Below the pieces are notes generated by a model. That model was given only the letters and a program-made list of their open reading frames with translations, had not been told where the DNA came from and did no database searches. The position numbers and the translations under genes were made by a program. A DNA stretch of 64,000 bases from Vreelandella nanhaiensis. Lineage in GTDB: Bacteria > Pseudomonadota > Gammaproteobacteria > Pseudomonadales > Halomonadaceae. The stretch covers positions 1 through 64,000 of the forward strand of contig NZ_RZHF01000004.1 of assembly GCF_003990185.1 (NCBI RefSeq), written 5' to 3'. How positions within the stretch are numbered: the stretch's first letter is position 1; each line of letters opens with the position of its first letter. This document shows, piece by piece, positions 55,490-64,000 of the stretch.

Positions 55490-56082
55490 GAGTGTCGCCT
55501 GTGTATATTCGGGGTCAGACCATGCAACAAATTAAATTTAATTATATAGCCTAACCCAAACGACGACTGTGTTTTACTGAGATAAGCCCACTGAATCGCA
55601 CGATCTAACATCCCAGAGGGCAAAGAGGCCATGAATGCGGAAGCTTGAGCCAGGATATCTTCTTCCATGAGCGCAGTAATCTAAGGGGTACGACGCACAG
55701 TTGCACAATAGTCGAGCGTCCCTAGCCCGTTGAAATCAATTCGCCAGCGGCTATCACGTGTTGAAGGGCCAATAATACAACGTTCAGGGTCAAATAAAGG
55801 CACGGCTCGGCCGCTAACGAGGATATCGAACGGCAGGTGTTCTACTAGCCGTTCGTAAAGATAACCTCACTTTCTTAAATAAATGCCGTTTGGTGAAGCA
55901 TGCAAGGCATCTTGTAACTCTTCTGTTGGCAGGTGTGGCAACGCCCCCGCCAGAATCGCAAGGTCAACCCCCTCATGTTTCAGGGCGAAAAGCAGATGGG
56001 CGAGTAGAGAGGCCTCTGACGCACGTCCAGCAGGTACCGCTATCTCCTGCTCCATAAACATAATGGGCGTAACGGGGCGCAC
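55486..56082 (-). pseudogene. Fic family protein, N-terminal part with two in-frame stops
   Basis: One continuous frame from ATG 56082 encodes a typical Fic-family N-terminal region: EQEIAVPAGRASEASLLAH, LFALKHEGVDLAIL and PNGIYLRK. A TGA then interrupts it. The same frame goes on with GYLYERLVEHLPFDILVSGR, SRWRIDFNGLGTLDYCATVRR and TP, where a TAG follows, then ITALMEEDILAQASAFMASL up to TQSSF at about 55558. After TQSSF homology is lost, just before the Fic domain with its HPFxxGNGR motif would start. The gene is thus truncated and stopped twice. Confidence 0.8.
55512..55545. repeat. GGGTCAGACC-type element at the Fic truncation point
   Basis: GGGTCAGACCATGCAACAAA followed by TTAAATTTAATT lies where Fic homology ends. 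Similar GGGGTCAGACC sequences are often seen at the ends of REP-associated or IS200-like transposase units. Only one copy is visible here and I cannot confirm the family. Confidence 0.35.
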
Positions 56083-56237
56083 CCGAGCAGGCCAAGCGGG
56101 TGGACATCCCCCAAAGCTAAATGCTCATGAAGGTAGGCAACCAAAACAAGATTTTTTTATTAACTTAGCGCAGTTTATATAGTCAACTTTACGTAACTAA
56201 TCACTCATCAGAAACTAGCAGGTCGGCACATTATAAA

Positions 56238-56257
56238 GGCAGGCCCAACGGCCTGCC
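56238..56257 (-). terminator. Rho-independent terminator of trpBA
   Basis: An eight-base-pair stem (GGCAGGCC at 56238-56245 with 56250-56257) with a four-base loop is followed on the minus strand by TTTATAAT. It lies 34 bases after the trpA stop. Confidence 0.85.
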
Positions 56258-56291
56258 CTTTATGCATACGTTTGCTGCGTTACTACGTCAG

Positions 56292-57131
56292 TTAGCTAAC
56301 TTGCGGCTCACTCACTTCGCGGCATTCCCGAATGCTTTCGGCCAAGTCGCGGGCAAGGTCATGCACTCCTTTGACGGCTTCATCAGGCGTTGCGGCGTGC
56401 TCGATGCAATCTACCAACGCAGAGCCAACCACTACCGCATCGCTGAACCGGCCAATGATGGCGGCCTGTTCGGGCGTGCGAATACCAAAGCCGACGGCGA
56501 TGGGAAGCTTCGTGTGTTCACGAAGATTGCTCACCGAGCGCTCGAGCTTTTCGGGAGTGGGGGCGCTTCCGCCGGTGACGCCAGCTACCGAGACGTAGTA
56601 AACAAATCCGGAGGCGTTACCCAGCACCTTGGGCAGGCGCTTGGTGTCCGTGGTGGGCGTGGCCAGGCGGATAAAGTCGATGCCGTGCTGAGCGGCGGGC
56701 TGGCAAAGTTCGTCGTCGTGCTCAGGCGGTATATCGACCACAATCAGGCCATCCACGCCGGCGCGGGCGGCATCCGTTAAGAAGCGATCTACGCCATAGC
56801 GGTAAATCGGGTTGTAGTAACCCATTAACACGATGGGCGTGGTGGTGTCTTTTTCGCGAAAAGCGCGCACCATCTCCAGGGTTTTGGCTTGGGTTTGGCC
56901 TTCTTTTAGCGCACGCAATGCGGCTTTTTGAATGGCGGGGCCATCGGCCATGGGGTCGCTGAACGGCATGCCCAGCTCGATTACATCTACCCCGGCGGCG
57001 GGCAGGCCGTCCAGAATACGCTGCGACGTAGCCATATCCGGATCGCCCGCCGTAACGTAGCTCACCAACGCCGGACGGTTTTCGGTTTTGAGCGCAGCAA
57101 AGCGTGCTGCAAGACGCGCGTTGGGGTTCAT
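56292..57131 (-). CDS. trpA: Tryptophan synthase alpha chain
   Basis: A 279-residue TIM barrel that cleaves indole-3-glycerol phosphate to indole, passed to TrpB. The catalytic residues are E52 ([11 protein letters not shown]) and D63 (MADGP). The start at 57131 has AAGGAG six bases before it. An upstream ATG (57173) overlaps the trpB stop as ATGA and would add 14 residues by coupling, so two starts are possible. It is the second gene of trpBA. Confidence 0.95.
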   Translation of the reverse strand: MNPNARLAARFAALKTENRPALVSYVTAGDPDMATSQRILDGLPAAGVDVIELGMPFSDPMADGPAIQKAALRALKEGQTQAKTLEMVRAFREKDTTTPIVLMGYYNPIYRYGVDRFLTDAARAGVDGLIVVDIPPEHDDELCQPAAQHGIDFIRLATPTTDTKRLPKVLGNASGFVYYVSVAGVTGGSAPTPEKLERSVSNLREHTKLPIAVGFGIRTPEQAAIIGRFSDAVVVGSALVDCIEHAATPDEAVKGVHDLARDLAESIRECREVSEPQVS

Positions 57132-57169
57132 AACGTTCTCCTTAGGTACGCTCGTTTGAGTAGCTGCGC

Positions 57170-58375
57170 TCATTTGAATTTCTCTCCCAGGTAGTGGGCC
57201 ACGCTCATCATGTCTTTATCGCCACGCCCGCTCAGGTTGACCACCATCAAGTGATCGCTGGGAAGCTTCGGCGCCCGCTTGGCGACTTCGGCCAGGGCGT
57301 GGGCGGACTCAAGGGCGGGAATGATCCCTTCCAGGCGGCAGCAGGTTTGAAACGCTTCAAGCGCTTCATCGTCGGTGGCCGATACATACTCAACGCGCCC
57401 CTGCTCGTGCAACCACGCGTGCTCAGGGCCGATGCCGGGGTAGTCCAGGCCTGCCGAAATCGAATGGGCATCGATAATCTGGCCGTCCTCGTCCTGCAGC
57501 AGATAGGTGCGGTTACCGTGAAGCACGCCCGGCGCGCCGCCGTTTAGGCTTGCCGCATGCTGGCCACTTTCAACGCCCTTACCGCCCGCTTCAACGCCAA
57601 TCATCTCGACCGAGGCATCGTTCAGGAACGGGTGGAATAGCCCCATGGCGTTGGAGCCGCCGCCAATACAGGCCACCAAAGAATCGGGCAGACGGCCCTC
57701 TTTCTCCTGCATTTGCGCGCGGGTCTCGTGGCCAATTACCGCCTGGAAGTCGCGCACCATGGCAGGATACGGATGTGGCCCGGCCACGGTACCGATAATG
57801 TAGAAAGTGTCATCCACGTTGGTCACCCAGTCGCGCAACGCTTCGTTCATGGCATCTTTCAGCGTGCCGGTGCCTGAGGTAACCGGGATCACTTCAGCAC
57901 CCAGCAACTTCATACGAAATACGTTGGGCTGCTGGCGTTCGATATCCGTAGAGCCCATGTAGATCACGCAGGGCAAGCCAAACCGCGCCGCCACGGTGGC
58001 GGTGGCCACCCCGTGCATACCGGCGCCAGTTTCGGCGATGATGCGTTTTTTGCCCATGCGCTTGGCCAGCAGCACTTGGCCGATGCAGTTATTAATCTTA
58101 TGCGCGCCGGTATGGTTCAGCTCTTCACGCTTGAGATAGATCTTCGCGCCGCCAAAGTGTTCGGTCAGCCGCTCGGCAAAATAGAGTGGATTGGGGCGGC
58201 CGACGTAGTCGCTCTGAAAGTAGGCGAGCTGACGCTGGAATTCTGGGTCATCTTTGGCGGTGTCGTATTCGGCTTGCAGCTCAAGAATCAGCGGCATCAG
58301 CGTTTCGGCAACGAAGCGGCCGCCGAATTGACCAAACAGGCCGTTGATATCGGGCTGGATCGCAGGTTGGTTCAT
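57170..58375 (-). CDS. trpB: Tryptophan synthase beta chain
   Basis: A 401-residue PLP enzyme that joins indole and serine to make tryptophan. The PLP lysine is K93 (HTGAHKINN) and the phosphate-binding loop is [14 protein letters not shown] precedes the ATG. It is the first gene of trpBA, divergent from a LysR gene, the arrangement known in Pseudomonas where TrpI and indoleglycerol phosphate activate trpBA. Confidence 0.97.
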   Translation of the reverse strand: MNQPAIQPDINGLFGQFGGRFVAETLMPLILELQAEYDTAKDDPEFQRQLAYFQSDYVGRPNPLYFAERLTEHFGGAKIYLKREELNHTGAHKINNCIGQVLLAKRMGKKRIIAETGAGMHGVATATVAARFGLPCVIYMGSTDIERQQPNVFRMKLLGAEVIPVTSGTGTLKDAMNEALRDWVTNVDDTFYIIGTVAGPHPYPAMVRDFQAVIGHETRAQMQEKEGRLPDSLVACIGGGSNAMGLFHPFLNDASVEMIGVEAGGKGVESGQHAASLNGGAPGVLHGNRTYLLQDEDGQIIDAHSISAGLDYPGIGPEHAWLHEQGRVEYVSATDDEALEAFQTCCRLEGIIPALESAHALAEVAKRAPKLPSDHLMVVNLSGRGDKDMMSVAHYLGEKFK

Positions 58376-58480
58376 GATGACCTCTCAAAGCGGAGTAACT
58401 GTTGCAATGAAAGTAGCGCAAGCAAGCCGGGATAAAAATCGATAAGATGTCATCAATATGTGAGCTGGAGTCAACAGTTG
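58376..58480. promoter_or_regulatory. trpBA-trpI divergent control region
   Basis: These 105 bases lie between trpB and the divergent LysR gene and should hold the trpBA promoter and TrpI sites. I did not find an operator that I could support. A GGAG at 58466 is the likely ribosome-binding site of the LysR gene. Confidence 0.5.
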
Positions 58481-59383
58481 ATGCAACAGAGCATGCCACC
58501 GTTAAGCGCCCTACGCGCTTTTGAAGCCACCGCCCGGCTAGGCAGCGTGACTGCTGCGTCGGATGAGCTAAGCGTGACCCACGGCGCGGTTAGCCGCCAG
58601 CTTCGTAGCCTGGATGAACATTTTGGTGTGGCGCTGTTTGCTAAAGCGGGCCGGGGCATTGAGCTGACTCACCACGGCGAACGGCTTTATCACGGCATTG
58701 GCGAGGCATTTACTCGCCTACGTGATAGTTGCGCGGATCTCAAGCGTGACGTGGAGGAAGCACCGTTCACGCTCGCCTGCCCCGGTAGCCTGCTGGCGCG
58801 CTGGTTGATTCCGCGGTTGGATCGCCTTCAGCGCGACCTGCCCCAGCTCAAACTGCAGGTCGTGGTCAGTGAAAATGAACTACCTGACAAGCAGGAAAAC
58901 ATCAGCGCTACCCTGGCCTTTTCCGAGCCGCCCTGGCCTGCTGAGGTAGAGGTCGTAGAACTCATGACCGAGCAGATTTGTGCGGTGGTAAGCCCTCGCC
59001 TTGCAGCAACGCTCGACCCAGCGCAGCCTGATACGCTCTTTTCCAGCAAGCTGTTATATACCGCCTCGCGCCCCCAGGCCTGGCCACAGTGGGCTAGCGC
59101 CCAGGGGCTTGAGCTTGAGCACCTTGAAGAGGCCTTACGCCACGGCCAGGGGTTTGATCATCTCTATTATTTAATGGAAGCCGCTGTGGCGGGCCTGGGC
59201 GTGGCGATTGCGCCAAAACTGCTGGTGGAAGATGACCTGAAAAGCGGACGACTCACCGCGCCCTGGGGATTTATCGAAACCTCTGCCAAGCTTTGTCTAT
59301 GGCTACCCCGCCACCACAACAGCCAGCGAAGTGAGCAGCTGGCTACATGGCTTGAGCGGGAGTTGGACGTTTCTAGCCGATAA
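58481..59383 (+). CDS. LysR family regulator, TrpI-like
   Basis: A 300-residue LysR-type regulator. The helix-turn-helix reads GSVTAASDELSVTHGAVSRQ. By its divergent position next to trpBA it is probably the TrpI activator, although its own sequence alone does not prove this. The ATG at 58481 has GGAG eleven bases before it; a GTG at 58460 would extend it by seven residues. The gene ends seven bases from the converging mmuM. Confidence 0.85.
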   Translation: MQQSMPPLSALRAFEATARLGSVTAASDELSVTHGAVSRQLRSLDEHFGVALFAKAGRGIELTHHGERLYHGIGEAFTRLRDSCADLKRDVEEAPFTLACPGSLLARWLIPRLDRLQRDLPQLKLQVVVSENELPDKQENISATLAFSEPPWPAEVEVVELMTEQICAVVSPRLAATLDPAQPDTLFSSKLLYTASRPQAWPQWASAQGLELEHLEEALRHGQGFDHLYYLMEAAVAGLGVAIAPKLLVEDDLKSGRLTAPWGFIETSAKLCLWLPRHHNSQRSEQLATWLERELDVSSR

Positions 59384-59389
59384 AGCGAG

Positions 59390-60349
59390 TTAGCGTGACT
59401 GCCGCCACAGGGCCAGCGCCTGAATATCCGCAGGCGTTGTACGACAGCAGCCGCCAATGCCTGAGGCGCCGGCAGCCAGCCACTGTTCAGCGCCCTGAAC
59501 CAGGCCCGAAGGGTCGGCACTTGTGTGGTCGCACGCTGCCGGGTGCCAGGTCTTGGTGACCGGGTCATATTGCTCTCCGGAATTGGGGTAGACCAGAACC
59601 GGCAGGTCGCACTGCCGTTTGATCGCGCGAATCAGCGATTCGATATGGGCCAGCGCCGTGCAATTGATGCCGATGGCCGCCACGCCTGGGCAATGGGCAA
59701 GCGCAGCGGCACACGCTTCAATCGGCGTTCCATCACTGATATGTTCGCCATCCTTTGCCGAAAAGGTGATCCAGGCCTGGGCGCCGGGGTGCTCGGCCAG
59801 CAGATCGGCGATCGCCAGCGCCTCTTCGAGCGAGGGCAAGGTTTCTACCGCCAGGATATCGGCGCCTGCGGCCAGCAGGAGTTCGAAACGCTCGCGGTGA
59901 AATGTTACCAGTCCGGCACGATCCAGGTCATAGCCGCCCCGGTACTCGCTGCCATCGGCCAGATAAGCCCCGTAAGGGCCGACAGACGCCGCGACCAACG
60001 GCTTGGGCCGGTCGGTTTGGCCAGGCTGCCAGACGGCATCGCGGGCCTGCTGGGCCAGCGTGACCGAGAGCTGGATCAACGCTTTTGCTTCCTGGGCCGA
60101 AAGCCCCGCCTGCATGAAGCCAGGTACTGTGGCCTGGTAGCTTGCGGTAATCGCACAGTCGGCCCCGGCTTCGAAATACGCCTGATGAACCTGACGAATT
60201 TTTTCCGGTGCCTGGGCCAGCAGGCGCGCCGACCACAGGGCATCGTTGAGATCACAGCCGAGGGTTTCCAGTTCGGTTGCAAGCGCCCCGTCGATCACCA
60301 TGAAAGGAACATCGGCCAGCAGGGTCTTGATCAGATTCGATTCACTCAT
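59390..60349 (-). CDS. mmuM: Homocysteine S-methyltransferase
   Basis: A 319-residue zinc methyltransferase that makes methionine from homocysteine and S-methylmethionine. The zinc cysteines are in INCTA (near residue 230) and GGCCRTTP (C301, C302). The N-terminus has DGALATELE, typical of MmuM. It overlaps the mmuP stop by four bases (ATGA), so the two are coupled. Confidence 0.93.
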   Translation of the reverse strand: MSESNLIKTLLADVPFMVIDGALATELETLGCDLNDALWSARLLAQAPEKIRQVHQAYFEAGADCAITASYQATVPGFMQAGLSAQEAKALIQLSVTLAQQARDAVWQPGQTDRPKPLVAASVGPYGAYLADGSEYRGGYDLDRAGLVTFHRERFELLLAAGADILAVETLPSLEEALAIADLLAEHPGAQAWITFSAKDGEHISDGTPIEACAAALAHCPGVAAIGINCTALAHIESLIRAIKRQCDLPVLVYPNSGEQYDPVTKTWHPAACDHTSADPSGLVQGAEQWLAAGASGIGGCCRTTPADIQALALWRQSR

Positions 60350-61776
60350 ACAAGCTTCTCCTCAGCAACGCTGTCCGAAGGTGTGGAAGGGTGAGTGGCC
60401 GCGCGGTGGCGCACGAAATACACTAGATAGCACAGGCCAATGAAGGGCACGCCGAAGTAGAGCGCCACGCGCTGCTGCGGGTCGAACGCAATACCGATAC
60501 ACGCCGCCAGGCACGCGCCAAAGGCAATCAAGGGCACCCAAGGGTAGAAAGGCGTGCGATAGACCAGGTCTTCCAGACGCCCGCCTTCGCGCAGGTAGTG
60601 GCGACGGAAATTGAGCTGGCTGAGCGCAATCGCCATCCACACCACCACTACGGCCAGGCCAGAAATTGACACCAGCACCAGATAGACGCTTTCCGGCGCA
60701 TACACGCTGGAAAACAGCGCACCAAAACCACCGATCATGCTGAGCAGCAGCGCATTCATCGGAATGCCGCGCTTGTTAAGGCGACCCAGCGATTTGGGCA
60801 AGGTGCCCTGGTCAGAAAGCGTCCAGAGCATGCGCGCCGAGGCATAAAGCCCAGAGTTGGCCGCCGACAGCAGAGCGGTAATGATCACGAAGTTCATGAT
60901 ATCGGCAGCACCCGGCACGCCAAGGCGCTGGAAAACCGCCACAAAGGGGCTTTGGCTGAGTCCGGCTTGGTCTTGGGGCAGCAGCGCGGCAATCACCACC
61001 ATGGTGCCCACGAAGAACAGAATCAGCCGCCACAGAGTGGCGCGAATAGCTTTGGGCACGTTACGGGCCGGGTCGACAGTTTCCCCGGCGGCAATGCCGA
61101 TCAGCTCGGTGCCGGAGAACGCAAACATCACCGCCAGCAGAGTCGTGCCGATGGCTAGCAAGCTAGGCGGCATTGCGCCCTCCCCCCAAAGCGCCGAGAG
61201 CCCAGGTGAAGCCACCGTGTTACCTGCATCATCATGCAGCGGCACCCAGCCGATAATCGCCGCTGCGCCCACGATGACGAACACCACTACAGCCAGCACC
61301 TTGATCAGCGAAAGCCAGAACTCCGACTCGGCAAAGAAGCGCGAGGTGAATGCATTCACCCCAAACACGATGGCCGCAAACAGACCGCTCCAGTACCAGC
61401 CGGGTATGTCGGGAAACCAGCGCCCCATGAACACTGCAGCGGCGGTAAATTCCGAACCAAGCGCCACCGTCCAGGTGAGCCAGTACATCCAGGCCACCAT
61501 ATACCCCGTGCCCGGGCCGATATAGCGGCTGGCATGGGCACTGAACGCGCCTGAATCCGGCATATGTACCGCAAGCTCCCCTAGGCACATCATCACAAGC
61601 CAGGCAACGATACCGCCGACTAGATAGGCCAGCACCGCGCCAATCGGCCCGGCCTGTTGCACGGTATAACCGGAGCTTAGAAACAGCCCCGTTCCAATGA
61701 CGCCCCCCAAGGAGAGCATAACCAAATGGCGCGTCTGCATACTGCGCTTGAAGTGCGCGCTGTCTTGCTCACTCAT
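60346..61776 (-). CDS. mmuP: Amino-acid permease (S-methylmethionine type)
   Basis: A 476-residue amino acid-polyamine-organocation permease with about twelve membrane segments. [20 protein letters not shown] at the N-terminus is the substrate-binding motif of the family. Overlapping mmuM strongly suggests S-methylmethionine as substrate. It starts the two-gene operon. An AT-rich region (about 61855-61905) lies upstream, where a promoter is expected, but no clear boxes are assigned. Confidence 0.9.
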   Translation of the reverse strand: MSEQDSAHFKRSMQTRHLVMLSLGGVIGTGLFLSSGYTVQQAGPIGAVLAYLVGGIVAWLVMMCLGELAVHMPDSGAFSAHASRYIGPGTGYMVAWMYWLTWTVALGSEFTAAAVFMGRWFPDIPGWYWSGLFAAIVFGVNAFTSRFFAESEFWLSLIKVLAVVVFVIVGAAAIIGWVPLHDDAGNTVASPGLSALWGEGAMPPSLLAIGTTLLAVMFAFSGTELIGIAAGETVDPARNVPKAIRATLWRLILFFVGTMVVIAALLPQDQAGLSQSPFVAVFQRLGVPGAADIMNFVIITALLSAANSGLYASARMLWTLSDQGTLPKSLGRLNKRGIPMNALLLSMIGGFGALFSSVYAPESVYLVLVSISGLAVVVVWMAIALSQLNFRRHYLREGGRLEDLVYRTPFYPWVPLIAFGACLAACIGIAFDPQQRVALYFGVPFIGLCYLVYFVRHRAATHPSTPSDSVAEEKLV

Positions 61777-62089
61777 GGTGACTTTCTTCCTGTCTTTAAC
61801 CTAACGGGCCAGCCCAGGCCCCAAGAGCGCGCTATTTTAGTGCAACAAGGTTTTTCAAAAAAGAATAAAAAAACGTTTTTATATTCTAATTTTAAATAAC
61901 CGGATTGTGAGTATGTAATACGGCTCTTAACAAACAGTCGAAGCCAGCGCCCTGTCTCGATTCTTCACGAACGTCAGCGCCTTTTTATATGCCGCCATAC
62001 CGTTTTCGAGATTGAATTTCTCGCTTTGCCAGAGATGGATGATCTGGCTGTAGCATTGCCGATATCAGTTGGGTTCATGAATACCCTAC
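61777..62089. other. Intergenic region with a possible gene remnant
   Basis: No intact gene is visible in these 313 bases. The left part (about 61855-61905) is AT-rich and probably holds the mmuPM promoter. On the minus strand, 61927-62064, a 45-codon frame between two stops encodes QIIHLWQSEKFNLENGMAAY and KKALTFVKNRDRALASTV. It looks like protein sequence and lacks a start, so it may be the end of a lost gene. I do not recognise the family. Confidence 0.5.
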
Positions 62090-62719
62090 CTAATGGTTAG
62101 ACGCCATCAAGGTTCCCCCGGCGGCGATAAACAGGCCGCCGGTGGCACGATTGAAGCGCTTATAGCGGCGTGGGCTTTGAAACCAGCGGCTGATGCTGGA
62201 GCCAAGGCCTGCGTAGGTCGACATTAGGGTGAAATCGATCACCACCCAGGTCACGGCTAGAATCACGAACTGAATCAGCTGCGGCTGGCTGACATCGATA
62301 AAGTTGGGGAAAAGCGCGGCGAAGAACAGCAAATCCTTGGGGTTGCTGATGCCCACTATAAAGCCACGCCGGAAGAGGGTTTTCATTGGCACACGCTTAT
62401 TGCCAATAGCTGAAGGGCTCTGAATATCGATCCCCGAGGAATCCCGCCAGGCCGCGATACCCAAGTAGATCAGATAAGCCCCACCGACCAGTTTCAGGAT
62501 ATAAAAGGCACTTTACGAAGCGGCCAGAATGGCGCCCAACCCCAGTGAAGAAACCATCATCAGGACCAATGAAGACAAGGCGCCGCCCAACACGGTGGCA
62601 GTCGTGTGCTTTCGCCCAAATTTAAGCCCATGGCTTGTACAAAGCAGTGCCACCGGCCCTGGAAAAATGATCAAGGCAAAGATAACGCCCACGTAAGTCA
62701 GCCAAGTCAACGTATCCAC
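62090..62719 (-). pseudogene. LysE family exporter interrupted by a stop codon
   Basis: The GTG at 62719, with AAGGAG before it, opens a LysE family frame (FALIIFPGPVALLCTSHGLK). At 62513-62515 a TAA falls in frame, between LAAS and SAFYILKLVGGAYLIYLG, and the same frame then continues to 62090 with GISNPKDLLFFAALFPNF. Apart from this one codon the gene is whole (about 209 codons). It is a recent inactivation or a sequencing error. A second part could start at the ATG at 62464. Confidence 0.88.
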
Positions 62720-62837
62720 ACAAAGCTCCTTGCAGTTTTATTGTCACGTCATTAAGTAGGCTTTAAAGCAGTGGCCACTAAAATAGTAGCGCTCAGTAGG
62801 CCCGCTTAACCGAGCCTACTAGGCATTCAACTGCGTC

Positions 62838-64000
62838 TTATTTCGCTGGCGTAATACGCAGTACGCGGCCGTTAGGGTTATCCGTAAGTAGGTAAATAGC
62901 GCCTTCGGGACCAGTGCGTACATCGCGGATACGCTCATCTGGCCCGCCGAACAGGCCTTCTACATCGTCGGCTTGGGTTCCATCTTCGGAAAGTCTTACC
63001 CGGCGGACTTCTTTATTCACCAGCGCGCCCACCAGCAAGTCGCCTCGCCATTGCGGAAACAGCTCACCGGTATAAAGCGTCATCCCCGAAGGCGCAATCG
63101 AGGGTGTCCATTCCAGAAGCGGTGGCTCGGTACCAGGATATTCCTCAAAAGGCGTTACGCGGGCGCCGGTATAATCCAGCCCAGTAGTAGCGATCGGCCA
63201 GCCGTAATTAGCGCCTGCTTCGATAATGTTGATTTCATCACCGCCGCGTGGGCCATGCTCGTGAATGATCACGCGCTGATTCTCGGCATCCACTACCAGC
63301 CCTTGCACGTTGCGGTGGCCATAGCTGTAAATTTCCGGGCGAGACTCGTCCTTGCCCACGAACGGATTATCGTATGGCACGCTACCATCGCGGTTAAGGC
63401 GCACCAGCGTGCCTATATGGCTACCTAGATTTTGTGCTTCTTCGCGGTAGTCAAAGCCGTCGCCCAGGGTGAGTATCAAGGTGTCATCCGCCAGCCAAGC
63501 CAAGCGCCCGCCATAGTGGGCATCGCCCCGTTTAGCGGGCTGTACACGAAATATTTCCGTGACCTTTTCCAGGCTATTTTCCGTTAATACTGCACGGGCC
63601 AGGCACGTATGGTTAGCCTCCCAGTTACCGCAGGCGTAGCTTAAAAACAGCTGCTGGTCGTTTTCAAACTGCGGGGAGAGCAGCACGTCAAATAGCCCCG
63701 ACTGGCCCGATGCGTAAACCTCGGGTACGCCACTGATGGATTCAATAAGCGTTTCGCCCTCGGGGCTTAATAAGCGCAGGCGCCCTGGGCGCTCGGTAAC
63801 CAGCATGCGTCCATCTGGTAGAAAGGCGAGCGACCAAGGGTGCTCCAACCCTTCGGCTATAGTGGTGAGCTGATACACCGGAAGTTCTTGGGCCTGTACC
63901 GGCGGCACATCCCAGGCCAAGCTGCTAAGCCCGAACATCAATGCCAGGCCTGCCACACTAGAGTGGCGTACATGTCTTATTGAGCGGACTCTTAACCAGG
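62838..64000 (-). CDS. PQQ-dependent sugar dehydrogenase (soluble aldose type), 5' end cut by the window
   Basis: A beta-propeller enzyme of the Asd/YliI type that oxidises aldose sugars with PQQ in the periplasm. PWSLAFLPDGRMLVTERPG opens the fold, HGPRGGDEINIIEAGANYGW is the substrate and cofactor region, and RDVRTGPEGAIYLLTDNPNG is near the end. The frame is open to the window edge: an Arg-rich run (RVRSIRHVRHSS) precedes the hydrophobic signal segment ending in VQA. The true start therefore probably lies outside; an internal GTG at 63956 is the first in-window candidate. Confidence 0.9.
   Translation of the reverse strand, partial: WLRVRSIRHVRHSSVAGLALMFGLSSLAWDVPPVQAQELPVYQLTTIAEGLEHPWSLAFLPDGRMLVTERPGRLRLLSPEGETLIESISGVPEVYASGQSGLFDVLLSPQFENDQQLFLSYACGNWEANHTCLARAVLTENSLEKVTEIFRVQPAKRGDAHYGGRLAWLADDTLILTLGDGFDYREEAQNLGSHIGTLVRLNRDGSVPYDNPFVGKDESRPEIYSYGHRNVQGLVVDAENQRVIIHEHGPRGGDEINIIEAGANYGWPIATTGLDYTGARVTPFEEYPGTEPPLLEWTPSIAPSGMTLYTGELFPQWRGDLLVGALVNKEVRRVRLSEDGTQADDVEGLFGGPDERIRDVRTGPEGAIYLLTDNPNGRVLRITPAK

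Noticed and set aside
55486..56082. Recoding of TGA as selenocysteine in the Fic frame
   Set aside because: A second stop (TAG) follows in the same frame, the catalytic domain is missing, and no SECIS-like hairpin was evident. Pseudogene is simpler.
59525..60394. 289-codon open frame opposite mmuM
   Set aside because: Shadow of mmuM; no recognisable domain.
62795..62820. Terminator after the sugar dehydrogenase gene
   Set aside because: A seven-base-pair inverted repeat (AGTAGGC with GCCTACT) exists, but its loop is 12 bases and no T run follows on the minus strand.

Overview
The window is a stretch of a Gammaproteobacterial chromosome that most resembles Halomonas and its relatives (Halomonadaceae). 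This is inferred from GC-rich codon use and gene content: a Tat-exported HiPIP, the PrkA/YeaH/SpoVR stress operon, RecBCD, an arginine-type ABC transporter next to astE, and a mmuPM pair. No rRNA gene or other species marker is present. A tRNA-Leu 3' end opens the window, and a probable PQQ sugar dehydrogenase gene runs off the right edge.

Layout: 0.3-2.1 kb holds a membrane-anchored NUC endonuclease, a stand-alone AsnC/Lrp ligand-binding protein and a HiPIP. 2.2-7.0 kb is the prkA-yeaH-spoVR operon on the minus strand. 7.3-16.5 kb holds metabolic and transport genes: threonine aldolase, dienoyl-CoA reductase, an EamA exporter, a GNAT-nitrilase fusion, an alkyltransferase-like protein, an azoreductase, an alanine/glycine symporter and YjbQ. 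16.8-22.0 kb holds a lipocalin, a LysR regulator facing a tartrate/malate dehydrogenase, a Tat-exported SMP-30 lactonase, WrbA and a hemerythrin. 22.2-26.5 kb is an arginine region: astE followed by ATP-binding, two permease and binding-protein genes. 26.7-33.3 kb carries traX, purEK, two small ORFs, chrA and ilvD. 33.4-44.6 kb carries recC, inverted pncB, and recB-recD overlapping by four bases.

44.6-56.2 kb is a decayed accessory segment. It holds an AT-rich DUF5677 gene, a glutathione S-transferase pseudogene, a HxlR/SDR deletion scar, a frameshifted GNAT gene with a second broken GNAT copy joined to an IS5-type transposase tail, a 23-base tandem repeat, a REP-like hairpin and a Fic pseudogene with two in-frame stops. 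Intact genes lie among these, including a chemotaxis receptor with a near-consensus sigma-28 promoter.

56.3-64.0 kb returns to core genes: trpBA with a divergent TrpI-like regulator, mmuPM, a LysE exporter gene interrupted by a stop codon, and the PQQ sugar dehydrogenase.

I found no clear new defence or biosynthetic system. The best candidates for something undescribed are a pair of small paralogous proteins (29.8 and 47.3 kb) missing from ordinary annotation categories, the AT-rich DUF5677 gene, and the little-understood PrkA-YeaH-SpoVR module.
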